This document shows positions 22,201-33,800 of a stretch of DNA of 64,000 bases, in pieces. The notes under the pieces were generated by a model. The model ran no database searches and was not told where the DNA came from. It was given only the letters and a program-made list of their open reading frames with translations. Source of the stretch: Nematostella vectensis (Eukaryota > Cnidaria > Anthozoa > Actiniaria > Edwardsiidae); the NCBI RefSeq assembly GCF_932526225.1, contig NC_064041.1:12761951-12825950 (forward strand), given 5' to 3'. Made by a program: the position numbers and the translations under genes. The stretch's first letter is position 1, and each line of letters begins with the position of its first letter.

Positions 22201-25200
22201 CTTTATCCAAGTGTGTTTAATGTTAAGGAACAGATTTTGGGTGAAATCAAATATATATTTATATGCAGAGGATAATAGTTGTTTATACTATTTGACTTCA
22301 AGGTTTCAGTATGTACACCCCCAACCAAAACACCCAATTCATTTCCATCCACTTGATGTTTAAACATACATTCCACAATATTGCATTCATCTGATAAATA
22401 ATAATATCTGAAAGATCTTATAATGAGCGTACTTAAAAAAGCACAGAAAGTGTATGTGTATGTGTGTGTGTGTGTGTGGGGGGTCCCTGGTATGAAGTGG
22501 GCCAAGGTTGAGTAATGTGGCTTAATGTCTGTTTATACCTGGGCCATTCGGGTCCTTATTCTCTCCACCTCTCTGAGCCCCACTTGATGGATTTCCTCTG
22601 GACTCATATGGCACGTGAGATGAAAATCCAAGCACTAAAACATAAAAGAAAATAAAAATAACACGAATAAGATTTTGGTCTCTCTCTGGCGCACTGTCAG
22701 AGCTGAGTATGTACTGTATCACAGAGATGCAGAACAAGGCCTTGAAGGCATGGGGTACCAATATAAAAAGAATAAAAGCATACTGCATTGTGGGAGGGGA
22801 GCCCTTATACCAATTATGTGAAATTTCAGTCTGAAGGAGGGGTGTCACAGGGCCCTATTTCCATACTAGTCCAATACTCTTTATGGCATTATTCCATTGT
22901 TTGACCTCATTTGACCTCATTTTGGGGCACAATACGGAAACATTTAGGACAATATTGGGGGGGGGGGGGGGGGCACAATACAGAAACATTTAGGACAATA
23001 TTGGGGGGGGGCACAATACAGAAACATTTAGGACAATATTGGGGGGGGGGGGACCCAACCTTGTCCCTCTTGGTTATTTCCTTGTAATTTTTGAAAATAT
23101 TGGAGTGGGGGGGGGGGGGCACAATACAGAAACATTTAGGACAATATTGGGGGGGGGCACAATACAGAAACATTTAGGACAATATTGGGGGGGGCACAAT
23201 ACAGAAACATTTAGGACAATATTGGGGGGGGCACAATACAGAAACATTTAGGACAATATTGGGGGGGGGCACAATACGGAAACATTTAGGACAATATTGG
23301 GGGGGGGCACAATACGGAAACATTTAGGACAATATTGGGGGGGGGGCACAATACGGAAACATTTAGGACAATATTGGAGGGGGGGCACAATACGGAAACA
23401 TTTAGGACAATATTGGGGGGGGGGCACAATACGGAAACATTAAGAAAACAATGGGGGAAACAACCACGCTGCTACTGGGCATTTCCTTATATATTTTTTT
23501 TTTTTGGGGGGGGGGCACCTGCCCCCAGTGCCCCAGCCCTTGCTATGCTCCTGTTTTCAAATACTCTCCAGTGGCCTCAATTGTTTTAGACAATACCATG
23601 AACAAATTTGTCATAGTACTTGACAAACCTCGAAGATAGACACAGACCTGCTGATAATAGTCCTTTCCACCAGGCAGCTCAGTTAGTGCAATAGATTCTC
23701 GGCATGCTGGAAGATACTCCTAAAGCAGGACAGAAAATAGTGTTTTACAGTGGCGTAGGCTTCACTTCTCTCTTCTCTGTAGTACAGAAGGGGTGGGGGT
23801 TCATTTATTCTTTCTGTGGACTATTGTCTCTTGTTCTAGCTTGCAGTGGTTCTCATTGAATCAGGAAACTGTTTTTAATATTAATCTTGTTAGTACCTTT
23901 CTAAAAAGCACATGGGAGTTATACATTATATTGCACATGGGAGTTTACATTATATTTACAGAACTCCTACTCTTACGCAATAATGTATCCTTTTAATTTA
24001 GGAACACTTTGACTATTAACACCCTTTTCATTTCATCTGTTGCTTATGCACTGTAAAGTATGTACCTCAGTAAAAAAGGTTTGTAGCTGTCTGAATGCTG
24101 GTTTTACTGTATCCTCTATAAGGGATACTTTCCCTTTGATGAATTGTCTGAAAAAATACCACAAGAATAAAAAATAAGGGGATTGTAAAGACAATGCAAC
24201 ATCCATCAAAGTAGTAACAAAAAACATTTTTAGTTTAAAAACAAAATAAAACATGAACTCTGTGGTGTACCTTTCTTTCTCTGTGAATGATTCAGGAATG
24301 TTCTTGAAAGGCATAAAAAGCTTTGAGCTGTCTTCAAACTTGAGGTCAAGAAAGCTCTGGATCTGCCCTGGGACATTATTCTTAAAAATGAGAAGTACAT
24401 TAATTTATACATGGGATACATTTCGAATACTCTGCATACAGTATCCATTCAAATAGAATTGGGATAGCCAAAACATGTTTTGCTTTAAAGGCGAATAAAA
24501 AGCTTTATGTAGTACATGGCAACTGATTTCACTACTGATATTGAAAAAAAAAGCATACATACCACTGTGATCCGAGGAGGTAACCGTTGGGTTTTTATCC
24601 CTTCCTTCATTAGGTCAATAAACTGTGAAATCTGCAATTATAGGCAATCAGTTATTGCGATTTTACTTGTAGTCAAATCAATAGAACATACTGACCTTTT
24701 AGCCAGACCATTTTTTAAATGAAAATTTTAATACAGTAAAAAAGGTTTACAGTATTTAAATGGTACTAACTGAGAATTTATTTATTATTTTGCAAACAAA
24801 AACAAACAAATCAACAATAATGAATAGATAATGGTAGCACCAGCAGCCATAACGGATGCATCATTTTCTTGAAATCAGTTTAATATCATACCCTCCTTGA
24901 TATTCTGTTGTCTTAATCTTTCTAAAACACTTGGATTTTTTTTGTATGTACCCAAAGGGCAAAAGATCAAGGGCAATAATGTATGCCACACTATAAAATA
25001 AAATAAAAAGGTAACATTTAATCCTTCAAAAAAAAATATTGCAGCAATGTCTTTAATTCTTTCCATGACATTTTCAATACTTAACCTACTTAGACATGGT
25101 ATAGCTTCAATTTTTTATCCTTTTTGATACTTTACTTGACATGGTATAGCCTCTAGCCTAGAGAACAGCTTTTCAAAGTCTTTTAAATCATTGCACTTCA

Positions 25201-27598
25201 TCCAGCCTATTGTCCGGGCCAACTCTAGGTGCTGTCCTTCCAAGTTGCTAAATGGCATCAGGTAGCTATGGCAACAAAATATTTGACGAGTTTTCAAGGG
25301 GTTATCAACCATGCTTCTCATCACAAAAGTAAACTTAAGCACCCTCTACTCACTGGAAAACCATCAACAGGAAAAAGCACTGAGGGAAGGGTCATTAATT
25401 ATCAGGGTGGGAGGGGTGAGGGCAGATAAGTTAAATTTTTTCTGGTTCAAAATATTTCGACCCCCCCCCCTCCCCAATGTAAAGCACAAAAATGGTGACC
25501 CTTCTCAAAAAAGGCGACCAAAAATAAAGACCCTCCCCCAGAACAAAAAAGCTATAAAAAAGCGTACTGGTGACTTTATAATTATACTCTAGTCATGAGA
25601 TGCTCTTACTAGCATGGCATGTTCTCCTAGGCGCACTAGCAAATTCTATAACCCTTTGAGCACTCTTCACAGTACAGTGCTGTACAAACAAAGAAAGGGG
25701 ATTGGGCAATTTGCCAAGAAAAAATTTACTTTATATTTTGTCAACGAGAAAAAAGCCTGAATGTCGCTGACACCATCCCCTTCCCCACACACCAAATTAT
25801 TATGTGTGTGAGGGGAAGGGGGGAAACTGACTTAGGCATGCCCAAGAAGGGGCAGCCACACTCTGGGAGACAAGGATTTTTAGCGCCAGACAAACGAAAG
25901 TCATTAAAGTGCAAACAGAAGGTGCATCACATTCATTAATCTGTTTTTTAAAGGGGCCTGAAATTCCAGACTCTTAGGAGGCTTGGAAATTTACCCTCTT
26001 TTGAGACCGCAGGGTCAAAGGGATTAATTGACCATTTAATGAGTTTGTTTGATTGACAAATGATCCGCCTTATATGTGAGGGGTGTGCTTGCTTACGTTC
26101 AGTTCAGTATCAGAGTACAGAGTGTATACTCGCCTTTATCAATAGCCTTTAGCCTTTTCCCACCCACCCACCCACCCGGTGGCAGAGAAGATTTATTTGT
26201 CAAGTATATTATGTTACTATGTTTTTTTATGATGAATAAACTTCTCTCTGGGCAAAACAACAAATTACAGTGTCAGTCTTGTGTTCCTTATTCTAGTATT
26301 CATATTTAATTAGCATGTGTATGGACGATATTAATGGGGAATTGATCAGAATACCTAAAAATAATGCCCTTCCCCAAAATTTGTATCAAAATTCGAGCCC
26401 CCCCCTCAAATCTGGGCTCAAAACCCCCCCAAACATAGCAGCCCCCCCATCAAATAATGACCCTTCCCTGAGGATTATCAAATGTCTATTTTAAAATTGT
26501 GTTGAGAGAAGTGGTTTTCAAAAAGTTACACATGTACCACAGGCAACCCATCCATGAGATTCACCCCAATCTTTTTTTACATGTTAAAAAAAGTCTTATC
26601 CAGGAAAAAATACTTGATAAAGCACACCAACCTTTTATGTTTTAGCCCCTCAACAAATGTAGAAAGTTCTTTCTTTAAAAGGGTTACATTCAGGGCATCA
26701 GTCTAAACAAAATCAAATTTTGAATAACAATAAAATATATGGATGGATAAGCAATGAATTGATGTGAATACAAAAGTGATCTTAATATTGTCTATCAAAG
26801 TAATGTAAAATTATTAAATAATTCACCTTTGAAAATATACTCGGGTTAAGTGCTTCTAAGTCCTTTAAAAAGCCTCTGCAGTCATCCTTAAAAAGATCAA
26901 TTTGTGGGTGCTGGGTTAAAACTAGAGAGGGAAGGGAAGGGTTGATGGCTGAGCTAGTTATAATAAAAACAACAACAACAACAATAATAATTATAACAAC
27001 AACAACAAAAACAATAATAATAACATCAACAACAACAATGGTAATCACAATCAAAATAAAAGTAATATAGCACCATGGCCAATTTGTTGTGTCATAATGA
27101 TAATCATAATTAAAATAATGATAAGCTGTACCACACCATTTAAAATTGACCATAGTGTTATATGTTGCATAACCCCTCTACTTTTACCCCTACCTCCCTT
27201 GCCCTCTCTAGTGACATTGCAAACAAGAAAAAAAGGCCTTAGATAAGGGTACTCAGGCTTTGTTAGATTTATGATCCACATAGGTAGTATTTTTTTCTCG
27301 GTTAATGGGTATAACATAAATATCAAATAAATGTGAGAAGAAATTGACTTAATGAAAAAAATCACACATGTGTATACTGTATTCAAAATAAGAATTAAGA
27401 ACCGCGTGACTGTTATAAGCATGCCAGCCGTACTTCTCTTTGTTTATACGCGTCAAAGCTATGGTCGTCTAACATCGCATCATATTCATGACTACCAATC
27501 ATTGTCCCAAACTCCGGACTTGTCCTCATTCGCCACTCCCAGAAACGCTCCAAAATAGAATTGACTTTAGCCATAACAGGTCTTAACTTTGAAAACAA
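16221..27598 (-). CDS. DUF885-family protein, predicted zinc peptidase-like
   Basis: Complete 18-exon gene. Exons (minus): 27598-27434, 26910-26827, 26702-26632, 25265-25136, 24631-24563, 24380-24271, 24147-24066, 23719-23648, 22634-22539, 22037-21951, 21499-21405, 20911-20792, 19649-19589, 18945-18835, 18394-18330, 17141-17070, 16815-16646, 16330-16221. All phases close, giving about 589 aa; exon 2 could instead start at 26886 (581 aa). Family hallmarks in order: N-terminal [14 protein letters not shown] and [76 protein letters not shown] (HExxPGHH, about residues 402-414); [58 protein letters not shown]; and C-terminal [14 protein letters not shown]. The HE-GHH pattern resembles metallopeptidase zinc sites, so hydrolase activity is likely but the substrate is unknown. 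No signal peptide is seen. Two introns contain arrays of its own splice donors. It shares a promoter region with GCLM. Confidence 0.93.
17245..18329. repeat. 31-bp minisatellite, about 35 copies of the exon 15 splice donor
   Basis: On the minus strand the exon ends CTCTACACGGATCCTTATGATAT|GTAAGG (shown only as the junction; codons YTDPYD). The array directly downstream repeats GATCCTTATGATATGTAAGG followed by CTATCTACAC, so nearly every unit recreates the last seven codons and the GTAAGG donor. Variants (GGTTCGG, GGACCGG, AATAATAGG) and higher-order blocks, such as the repeated stretch at 17755-17880 and 17905-18030, show continuing turnover. Confidence 0.95.
19441..19572. mobile_element. Short foldback element, about 40-bp arms
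   Basis: TGGTCGATAGCCTGCTAGCC at the left is complementary to GGCTAGCAGGCTAGTTGGTC at the right, with an AT-rich centre. It lies in a DUF885 intron beside the HEAVPGHH exon, whose donor is about 15 bp away. Confidence 0.7.
19690..19945. repeat. Degenerate repeat with CCCTAAGGGATGGCA motif
   Basis: CCCTAAGGGATGGCA at about 19752 and 19942, with weaker versions (CCGAAGAGATAGCA, CCTATGAGATAGTA) between. Noncoding and intronic. Confidence 0.45.
20030..20791. repeat. Compound array from the end of DUF885 exon 12: 27-bp x10 plus two 91-bp copies
   Basis: Next to the exon 12 donor (minus GAGAG|GTAATCC, 20791-20790) are two further copies of about 91 bp with donor positions at 20701-20700 (GAGAG|GTAATCC) and 20610-20609 (GAGAG|GTACTCC). 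Further on, 20030-20304 contains ten identical 27-bp units with GTGATGACCATGAACGGTAC. These match the exon segment encoding FMVNTYKHE, read as FMVITYPVP in each unit. The unit preserves the reading frame, so it gives a long spurious open frame. Confidence 0.9.
22451..22478. repeat. (GT)n microsatellite
   Basis: TGTATGTGTATGTGTGTGTG and continuation, in a DUF885 intron near exon 9. Confidence 0.85.
22936..23446. repeat. G-run minisatellite, about 12 copies of a 35-40 bp unit
   Basis: Each unit is GCACAATACGGAAACATTTA or ...CAGAAACATTTA, then GGACAATATT and a run of 6-16 G. One unit is interrupted by unique sequence at 23040-23110. Located in the intron between DUF885 exons 8 and 9. The G runs lie on the non-template strand relative to GCLM but on the template strand of DUF885. 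Confidence 0.9.
26966..27041. repeat. (AAC/AAT)n microsatellite
   Basis: Imperfect AAC and AAT triplets in the first DUF885 intron. Confidence 0.85.
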
Positions 27599-27838
27599 CC
27601 CTCAGAAATAAAAACAGCAGACACGGCGCCGTTACAAAACCTCACACGAAGAGTTTTCTACAGATATTTGAGGGTTTTAGCTTGTAACATCTGGTTACGT
27701 TTTCGTGGTTCGGATTTTCTAAGAGGGAATCGACGTTTGGGTCAGGCGTTCTTAGACGGTAAGAGCGCGATTGGATCTAGCAAGCCCGTAAGGAGTCCTG
27801 GGAAGGTCGCTGTTTACAAAAGTTTTCAAAACACAACA
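27599..27838. promoter_or_regulatory. Divergent promoter region between DUF885 gene and GCLM
   Basis: Only 240 bp separate the DUF885 start codon (minus, 27598) from the GCLM start codon (plus, 27839). No repeat or TATA box is obvious. The close head-to-head arrangement implies a shared bidirectional promoter; this is inference from position. Confidence 0.65.
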
Positions 27839-30800
27839 ATGGCGACGAATGGAGCTGTTGTAGAAAAGCGAGCGGAAAATAGCATGAACGGATTTGAAAA
27901 CGGCGATGCAACGCTTTCAGAGGACTTGGATAACGCGAATAGAATACTCATTCATGGCGGGAATATCTCAAACTGGAGTAGAACGAAAAGGAAAACGACT
28001 GCTGATTCATCTGATGAGGTTCGTGCTATTTTGCACTGTCACTACGACTTAAGATTTTGCTATTCTTCACGATGTTTTATCCCTCGCAATAGAGCCCTTT
28101 TTTATTTTATTTTTAACTAAATGCACTCTTTTGCAAGGCTTGATTTGCATGGATTATGATTGTGTCTATGAAATGCCTAATACGCGTACAATGACAATAC
28201 AAACATTAGGAATGTTTGTTTCTTTTTTATAAACTGTTTTGCTCTGCAAACATCGTCAGCTACACTTATTATAACCTTTACAGCAATTTCTCTTGAAGTT
28301 TCATTATAGGCTGAATAAATTCCGACTAACCTTTCTGTCTTTAGGGCGTGTTTTTTGGGTAAAAAATTGCGTAATCCACACACCTATCCCCACGTGATTG
28401 TACAATACTTTTGGGTCAAGGGTTATTTGCAAAAATATCGCTCAATTTTTGCTGCGAACTTTTTTTTAAACCACTTTTGCACTGTTCCTTTGGCATTAAA
28501 TTGGCGCAAATACAAAAGCACTCAACGATGCATAATCTTTATGCACTATTGATTATTTGCCATATGGGATGTCTTTGCCAAATCAACCGCACAATAACAA
28601 ACAATTTTTAATTCATAATTCACTTTAACATTATGCTATTGCTAGTCTTCTATTTGTTGTCATGTGTTAGAACCTTATGGGTTTCTCCCATTCTCATTTA
28701 CTGGGGGGACATTTGCAAATTAATTATTTAGACTGTGCCTTGACAGCAAATAATGTGCAGAGTATGGAGTCTATTGAATATTATAGCCACCTTAAAAAAT
28801 ATGTGTTGCACATTTAGCAGATGTGTTACTGTTCATTAAACATAGTCTAAGTTGGTAACAGTGTTGATACATCCCAAATTAGTGTCTGTGTTACCTCAAA
28901 AGTGCACAGTATTAAGTCCCCCATCAGTTCCCTTCTCCAGTAAGTCCCCTCCTTTCGGGCCTGCATTTCAAATAATCACCCTTTTTTAAACCTTCCCTTA
29001 TACCCCTGGCATGCCCTTATTCCTTATGACATGGCATATTTTCCAAAAGTACAAATGATACATAATTTGTTTGAACTAAAATAGACATCAAATGTTGTTC
29101 TAGAGAAAAGTGTTATATTCACTGATTTATAGCATCTGATACACTTGTAAGGGCACAAGACATCCACAGGGCAACCATTCCTCCCCCCCCCCCCCCCCCC
29201 GCACAGAGTTTCTGTGTTGCTTCAGCTGGTTTCAGCAGAGGTTGATGTGGAGCAAATGAAATGAGTCACACAGAAAGCTCTGCTTAGTAGAGTACTCTCC
29301 GCCCCTTTTTCCTCCCCCTGAAAAAAGCCCTCTCTGGGCTTTAAAGCTTTTGCAGTGTGTGATGTTTTAAAAGTTTTAGTGTTTTTTTAATTTTTAATTT
29401 TTTTCACATTTTATATTTGCCCAGTTATCAGAGAGTATGGTGACAACATTGAACTGCTATGTGCCACTTAGCAAGCCACCCACCAAACTGGTGAGTAAAA
29501 CATAAAAAAATATTAGTACGTCAACTTGTTGGCCCACGCGTCATAGTTTCCTACAAGCAAAGGTCTCTTGAACACTGAGAAATTGAGAGATACAGTAGTA
29601 GGAGATCTCTAATGGCACCTATGTACTCAGTTCTGTTTTCCAAGAGCAGTTTCATCTAGAAATCTGGATAGTGTCAATGTTAAATACAGGGCTTGTGCGG
29701 AAGCGCGTAATTTGGCTTTTTCCGCGTAATCCACAAATTTCCGCTCAATCCTGCGTAATCCAGTGTAATTTGGCTTTTGGAAGACAAGACATTTAATTGC
29801 ACAGCTGATGTGTTCTTTTAGGGTTCTTACCTTTTTTTTCGTAAAAAAAGAGAGATATTCTTCGTAAGAGTCCGATATTTCGAACTGAATTTTGAAAACA
29901 AATAAAATGACTAGGCGTTCTTTGCTAAACCGCGAAGGCCTAGGACTAGTATTTAAATACCTTTTTTAATTGGCTGGTGGCTAGGAGCCAATGAAAACTT
30001 GTCTAAGATATTTTCTAGCAAAAAACCTTTTCAAATTATTTCATGCTTTCCTTCGGTACAAAATGTAGTTTGGGCGTAACAGTTGATATTCCGTGTAATT
30101 TAGCACGTAATTCAGTAAAGAATCCCTCAAAATTTTGATTTTTAAGAAAAATGTATTGCAAAATTTGGCATAATTTAGTGCGTAATGATTGATTTTCCAC
30201 GAAATTTAGCGCATAATTTAGCAAAGAATCCCGCATAATTTTGATTTTTTTTGCGTAATTCCAGAAGCCCTGTAAATAACTTATTGGGTGTCAAACAAGA
30301 TTTCTTTCATCTTTCTGATAGTTGAAGGTGCTCAAGAGAACCAAGTTGCTAGCAGAACAATTCAAATGATAGATTTTTGCAGCTCATATTTATAATGTCT
30401 CTTGACCAATTTTTCAAGTAAATAAAGAAAGCAAAAAGTAATACTCCACAGAGCAAATTCAGCATATTACATAACGGGGTCCCATGATTTTATTACATAG
30501 GTTTATGTAGCCTGAAACTCTGTTCCTTCTGGTACAGGTTATTTCATGATTGCTGAACAGCCCTTTTTATTTATGAATAATTTGTAAAATTGACAAATAA
30601 TCATCTATTATCTATGATTGCTACCATGGCCAAAATTTGTGAACAGAGGATAATATTTAACTCTGTGAATACTGATAAATTGCTTGATTACTGTCCTACA
30701 ACAACTTCCATTTTTAAAATCAACTCAGTTTACATATCTGTTAATTTTCTGCCTTTAAACTAATCATAGGTATTGCCTCTTCTAAGTCAATTCACAAAAT

Positions 30801-33800
30801 TTGAGATGTAATAATTACCAAATGTACAGTAATTTCTCACAAATGTACTTCCATTTCAATCAGTCAGGAAACCTTCAGAAAAATTCTCAATTCTCTATGA
30901 ATTGTGGGTGCTCCAAAAAGTTTTTTTATTGAAAAATGATTGATGTTTGAAAATCATAAGTAGAATGGAACCCCCCCCCCCCCTTGCCGCCCGTGTTCTG
31001 CCATTGACATATTGCAATAGGGAGATAATTATTAGAAAAACTAACTTGTAGGCCATCTTTTTTCAGGGAAGAAAAACGGTGCGCTTTGTTAATGACTGCT
31101 TTATGGAGAAGATTAAATTGGATGAAAGAATGCATCTGAAAATTTCTGGTAAGGAAAATTATTTATGCTTGTAATGGTGTCACTGTTGCTGTATATCAAT
31201 TAGCGGTACTGTCTAGAACATTGTTTAAGTGCATGCTCTCACGCTTGGAACATTGTAGATATTAACACATGCTTTAAGAACATGCTAGAATTGGATCATT
31301 GTTCTGTTTGCTAAAGAATATTCTATAGGACCATGACACAGCAGTTTATGATAAAGAATGGATGTAATTAGGTATATTTAGAAACACTCAAGAGCGTATA
31401 TGTAAGGAGTTTGCTCAAGAATTTAGGAAGTTAATTTGTTAAACAGCACAATGGCTACGCTCATCTGGAGGGAATCTGAGATCAGATAACAGAATCATGT
31501 AACGTCTTTGTTGAAAGACGTAGTAAGTCTGTTGTGCACTAGATTGCGTTGGAGTGTAGTCATTCTAGTCCATGACAATGCCAGTTGTAACCATAGCACA
31601 ACTAGACATTTATATACAGTAATGTCTCGGTCTAAAGAAAGATCTAATACAGTAAAGATACGATAAGTAACATAAACTACACCAAAGAGTGTCGAGACCT
31701 CTTTCCTGGCTTGCTTCAGTACTCAAGAAAAAATGCTTTTTTGCATGAAACAGAAATATTAGTTGTACACACCTATTTCAAATAAGGTTGCAGAATCTGT
31801 CTCTTTTAATGAGTTAATTTCTACACTAGTGCAGAAATTGTACCGCTCACACATTGAATGAATGCCTGCTCTAAGAATGATAATACTCACATAAAGTATG
31901 GGTTGGCAAACATTTTTAAAATGTACATAGGTGAAAAGAGAGCCCTACTGAACATACCGTAAGACAAGTGATATTCCTTGTGTCTCTGTTGCAGCCAAGA
32001 TCTTTGCGATCTCATTGAACCCTGCTGTTGTCAGAGACTCGCTCTTCAGGGGTAGGTTCTCAGTTTTCTCTATTTTACACATTGTGAAAACTCTAAGCTG
32101 AGACTATTGTGTTTAAAAAAAAGAAATTCTCAATTGTGGTTGAAAATTGCCTGTACTCAGGGTTTGCTCAGGGGGGTCAGTCACATATATAATTTAGAAA
32201 AGGTATCACCTCACAAGTATATTTGATAATCCTTCAACAAGAAATTTTTGCCAGTTGAAGGGGGTGTGCACATGTTCTGCGCACCACCTACCTTAAAAGC
32301 TTTCTGATCATGATGCAATGGACCTGGGATTCTTGAATTATGTTTGTGTGTACTGTATGTTCATAGAGTAATCTATTGCATACTATTGTACGTCCATGTA
32401 TGTACTGTATGTTCAGAGTGTAATCCATTGCATTCTATTGTACGTCCGTGTATGTACTGCATGTTCAGAGTGTAATTCATTGCGTACTGTTGTACAGCCA
32501 TGCTGGAACTTGGAGTGGATTCAATTGAGACATTGATTCTAACCCTACCGGACATACAAGATCCTGAACAGCACTTTACAACAATCAAAAGCTTTTGGCA
32601 GGTGAGCTATAACATTGAAATGACAAAGAGAACGACCATCTAATATCTGACAGGCCTGTAGCTTGGGGGTGGGGGGGGAGTTCGGAAGAGCCCCCCACTC
32701 GACTGGAAGGTCCTCTCAATCGACTGGAAGGTCCACTCTAACTCTCTTTGCCAGAATAAAGGCAATGTAGTAGGGAATTTAAAGATGCCAAAATATTTTT
32801 TTCAATAGAATTTTCACTTCAAGGCACCCCATAAGAAAAATTAAGTACCACTATAAGGTACGACAATCGAGCTCAAGCAATCATCAGAGAAAAGACATTC
32901 CAGAGAGAAACAAATTGAGCAAGTTAACTGGTCATTAAAAAGAAAATCTGTTACCTCACCATATTATGTATCAAATGGGGGTCCCTTAATTATTGAACTA
33001 CTGTAACACTCTTAGTCTACACTGTTAGTGATAGTTATTTATTATACAGTAACTGACACCCATGTCTTATTTTCAGGAAATGGAGCAGCTCTATGACAGT
33101 GGTTATGTGCAGACACTTGGTGTGTGTGACTTGGATAAACCCACCTTGGAAAAGCTCTATGACTGGGCAAGGGTATGAGATTTTGCCATTTCTTGAAGGG
33201 GAGGGGGGCATCCCAAAAGAAGGGGGAGCCGATACTAGAGACATGGCAAGGGAAAATGTTGATTTATGAATGAATGAATGAATGGATGGATAGATGAATG
33301 AATGAATGAATGAATGAGTGTATGGGTTTATTATCCACATTTGCAGTAGGTTTAAACTGGATTACAAGTGGTGGTTCGGTTAACGACAATTTACTGGTTA
33401 CAAAACTTGTCTCATCTAAAACTTCACTCCAAGCAGGGGTGGTGGGGGACATTGTCTAACCTGAACACCCTGGATCCATCCACCACTGGACATGCATGAC
33501 GTCTTTGCTATCATGATACTCAAACTACATATGATTATAAAACTAAAAATGTTCTTGTTCTGATATTCAGATAAAACCTGAGATTGACCAAGTGAATTTG
33601 GCGTCTTGTTGCGTGATGCCGAAGGCAAGTAGCACAGTTGTGCTTTTTATAATGTATGTTGGGGTGGACACCATCTGACATCTGGCGTCCATGCTCTGAC
33701 GTTATAGTTACAGTGCAACTAGTAAAGCTGTGAACACACAAAATTATGTCGGGCAATGTCTAGAGAATTCAGTCAACCGAAACTTTTTCTAGTCTGACAA

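Noticed and set aside
27668..27838. Longer GCLM N terminus starting at 27668
   Set aside because: In frame, but it would add 57 residues absent from the family and lies in the short divergent promoter; ATG 27839 fits known GCLM length.
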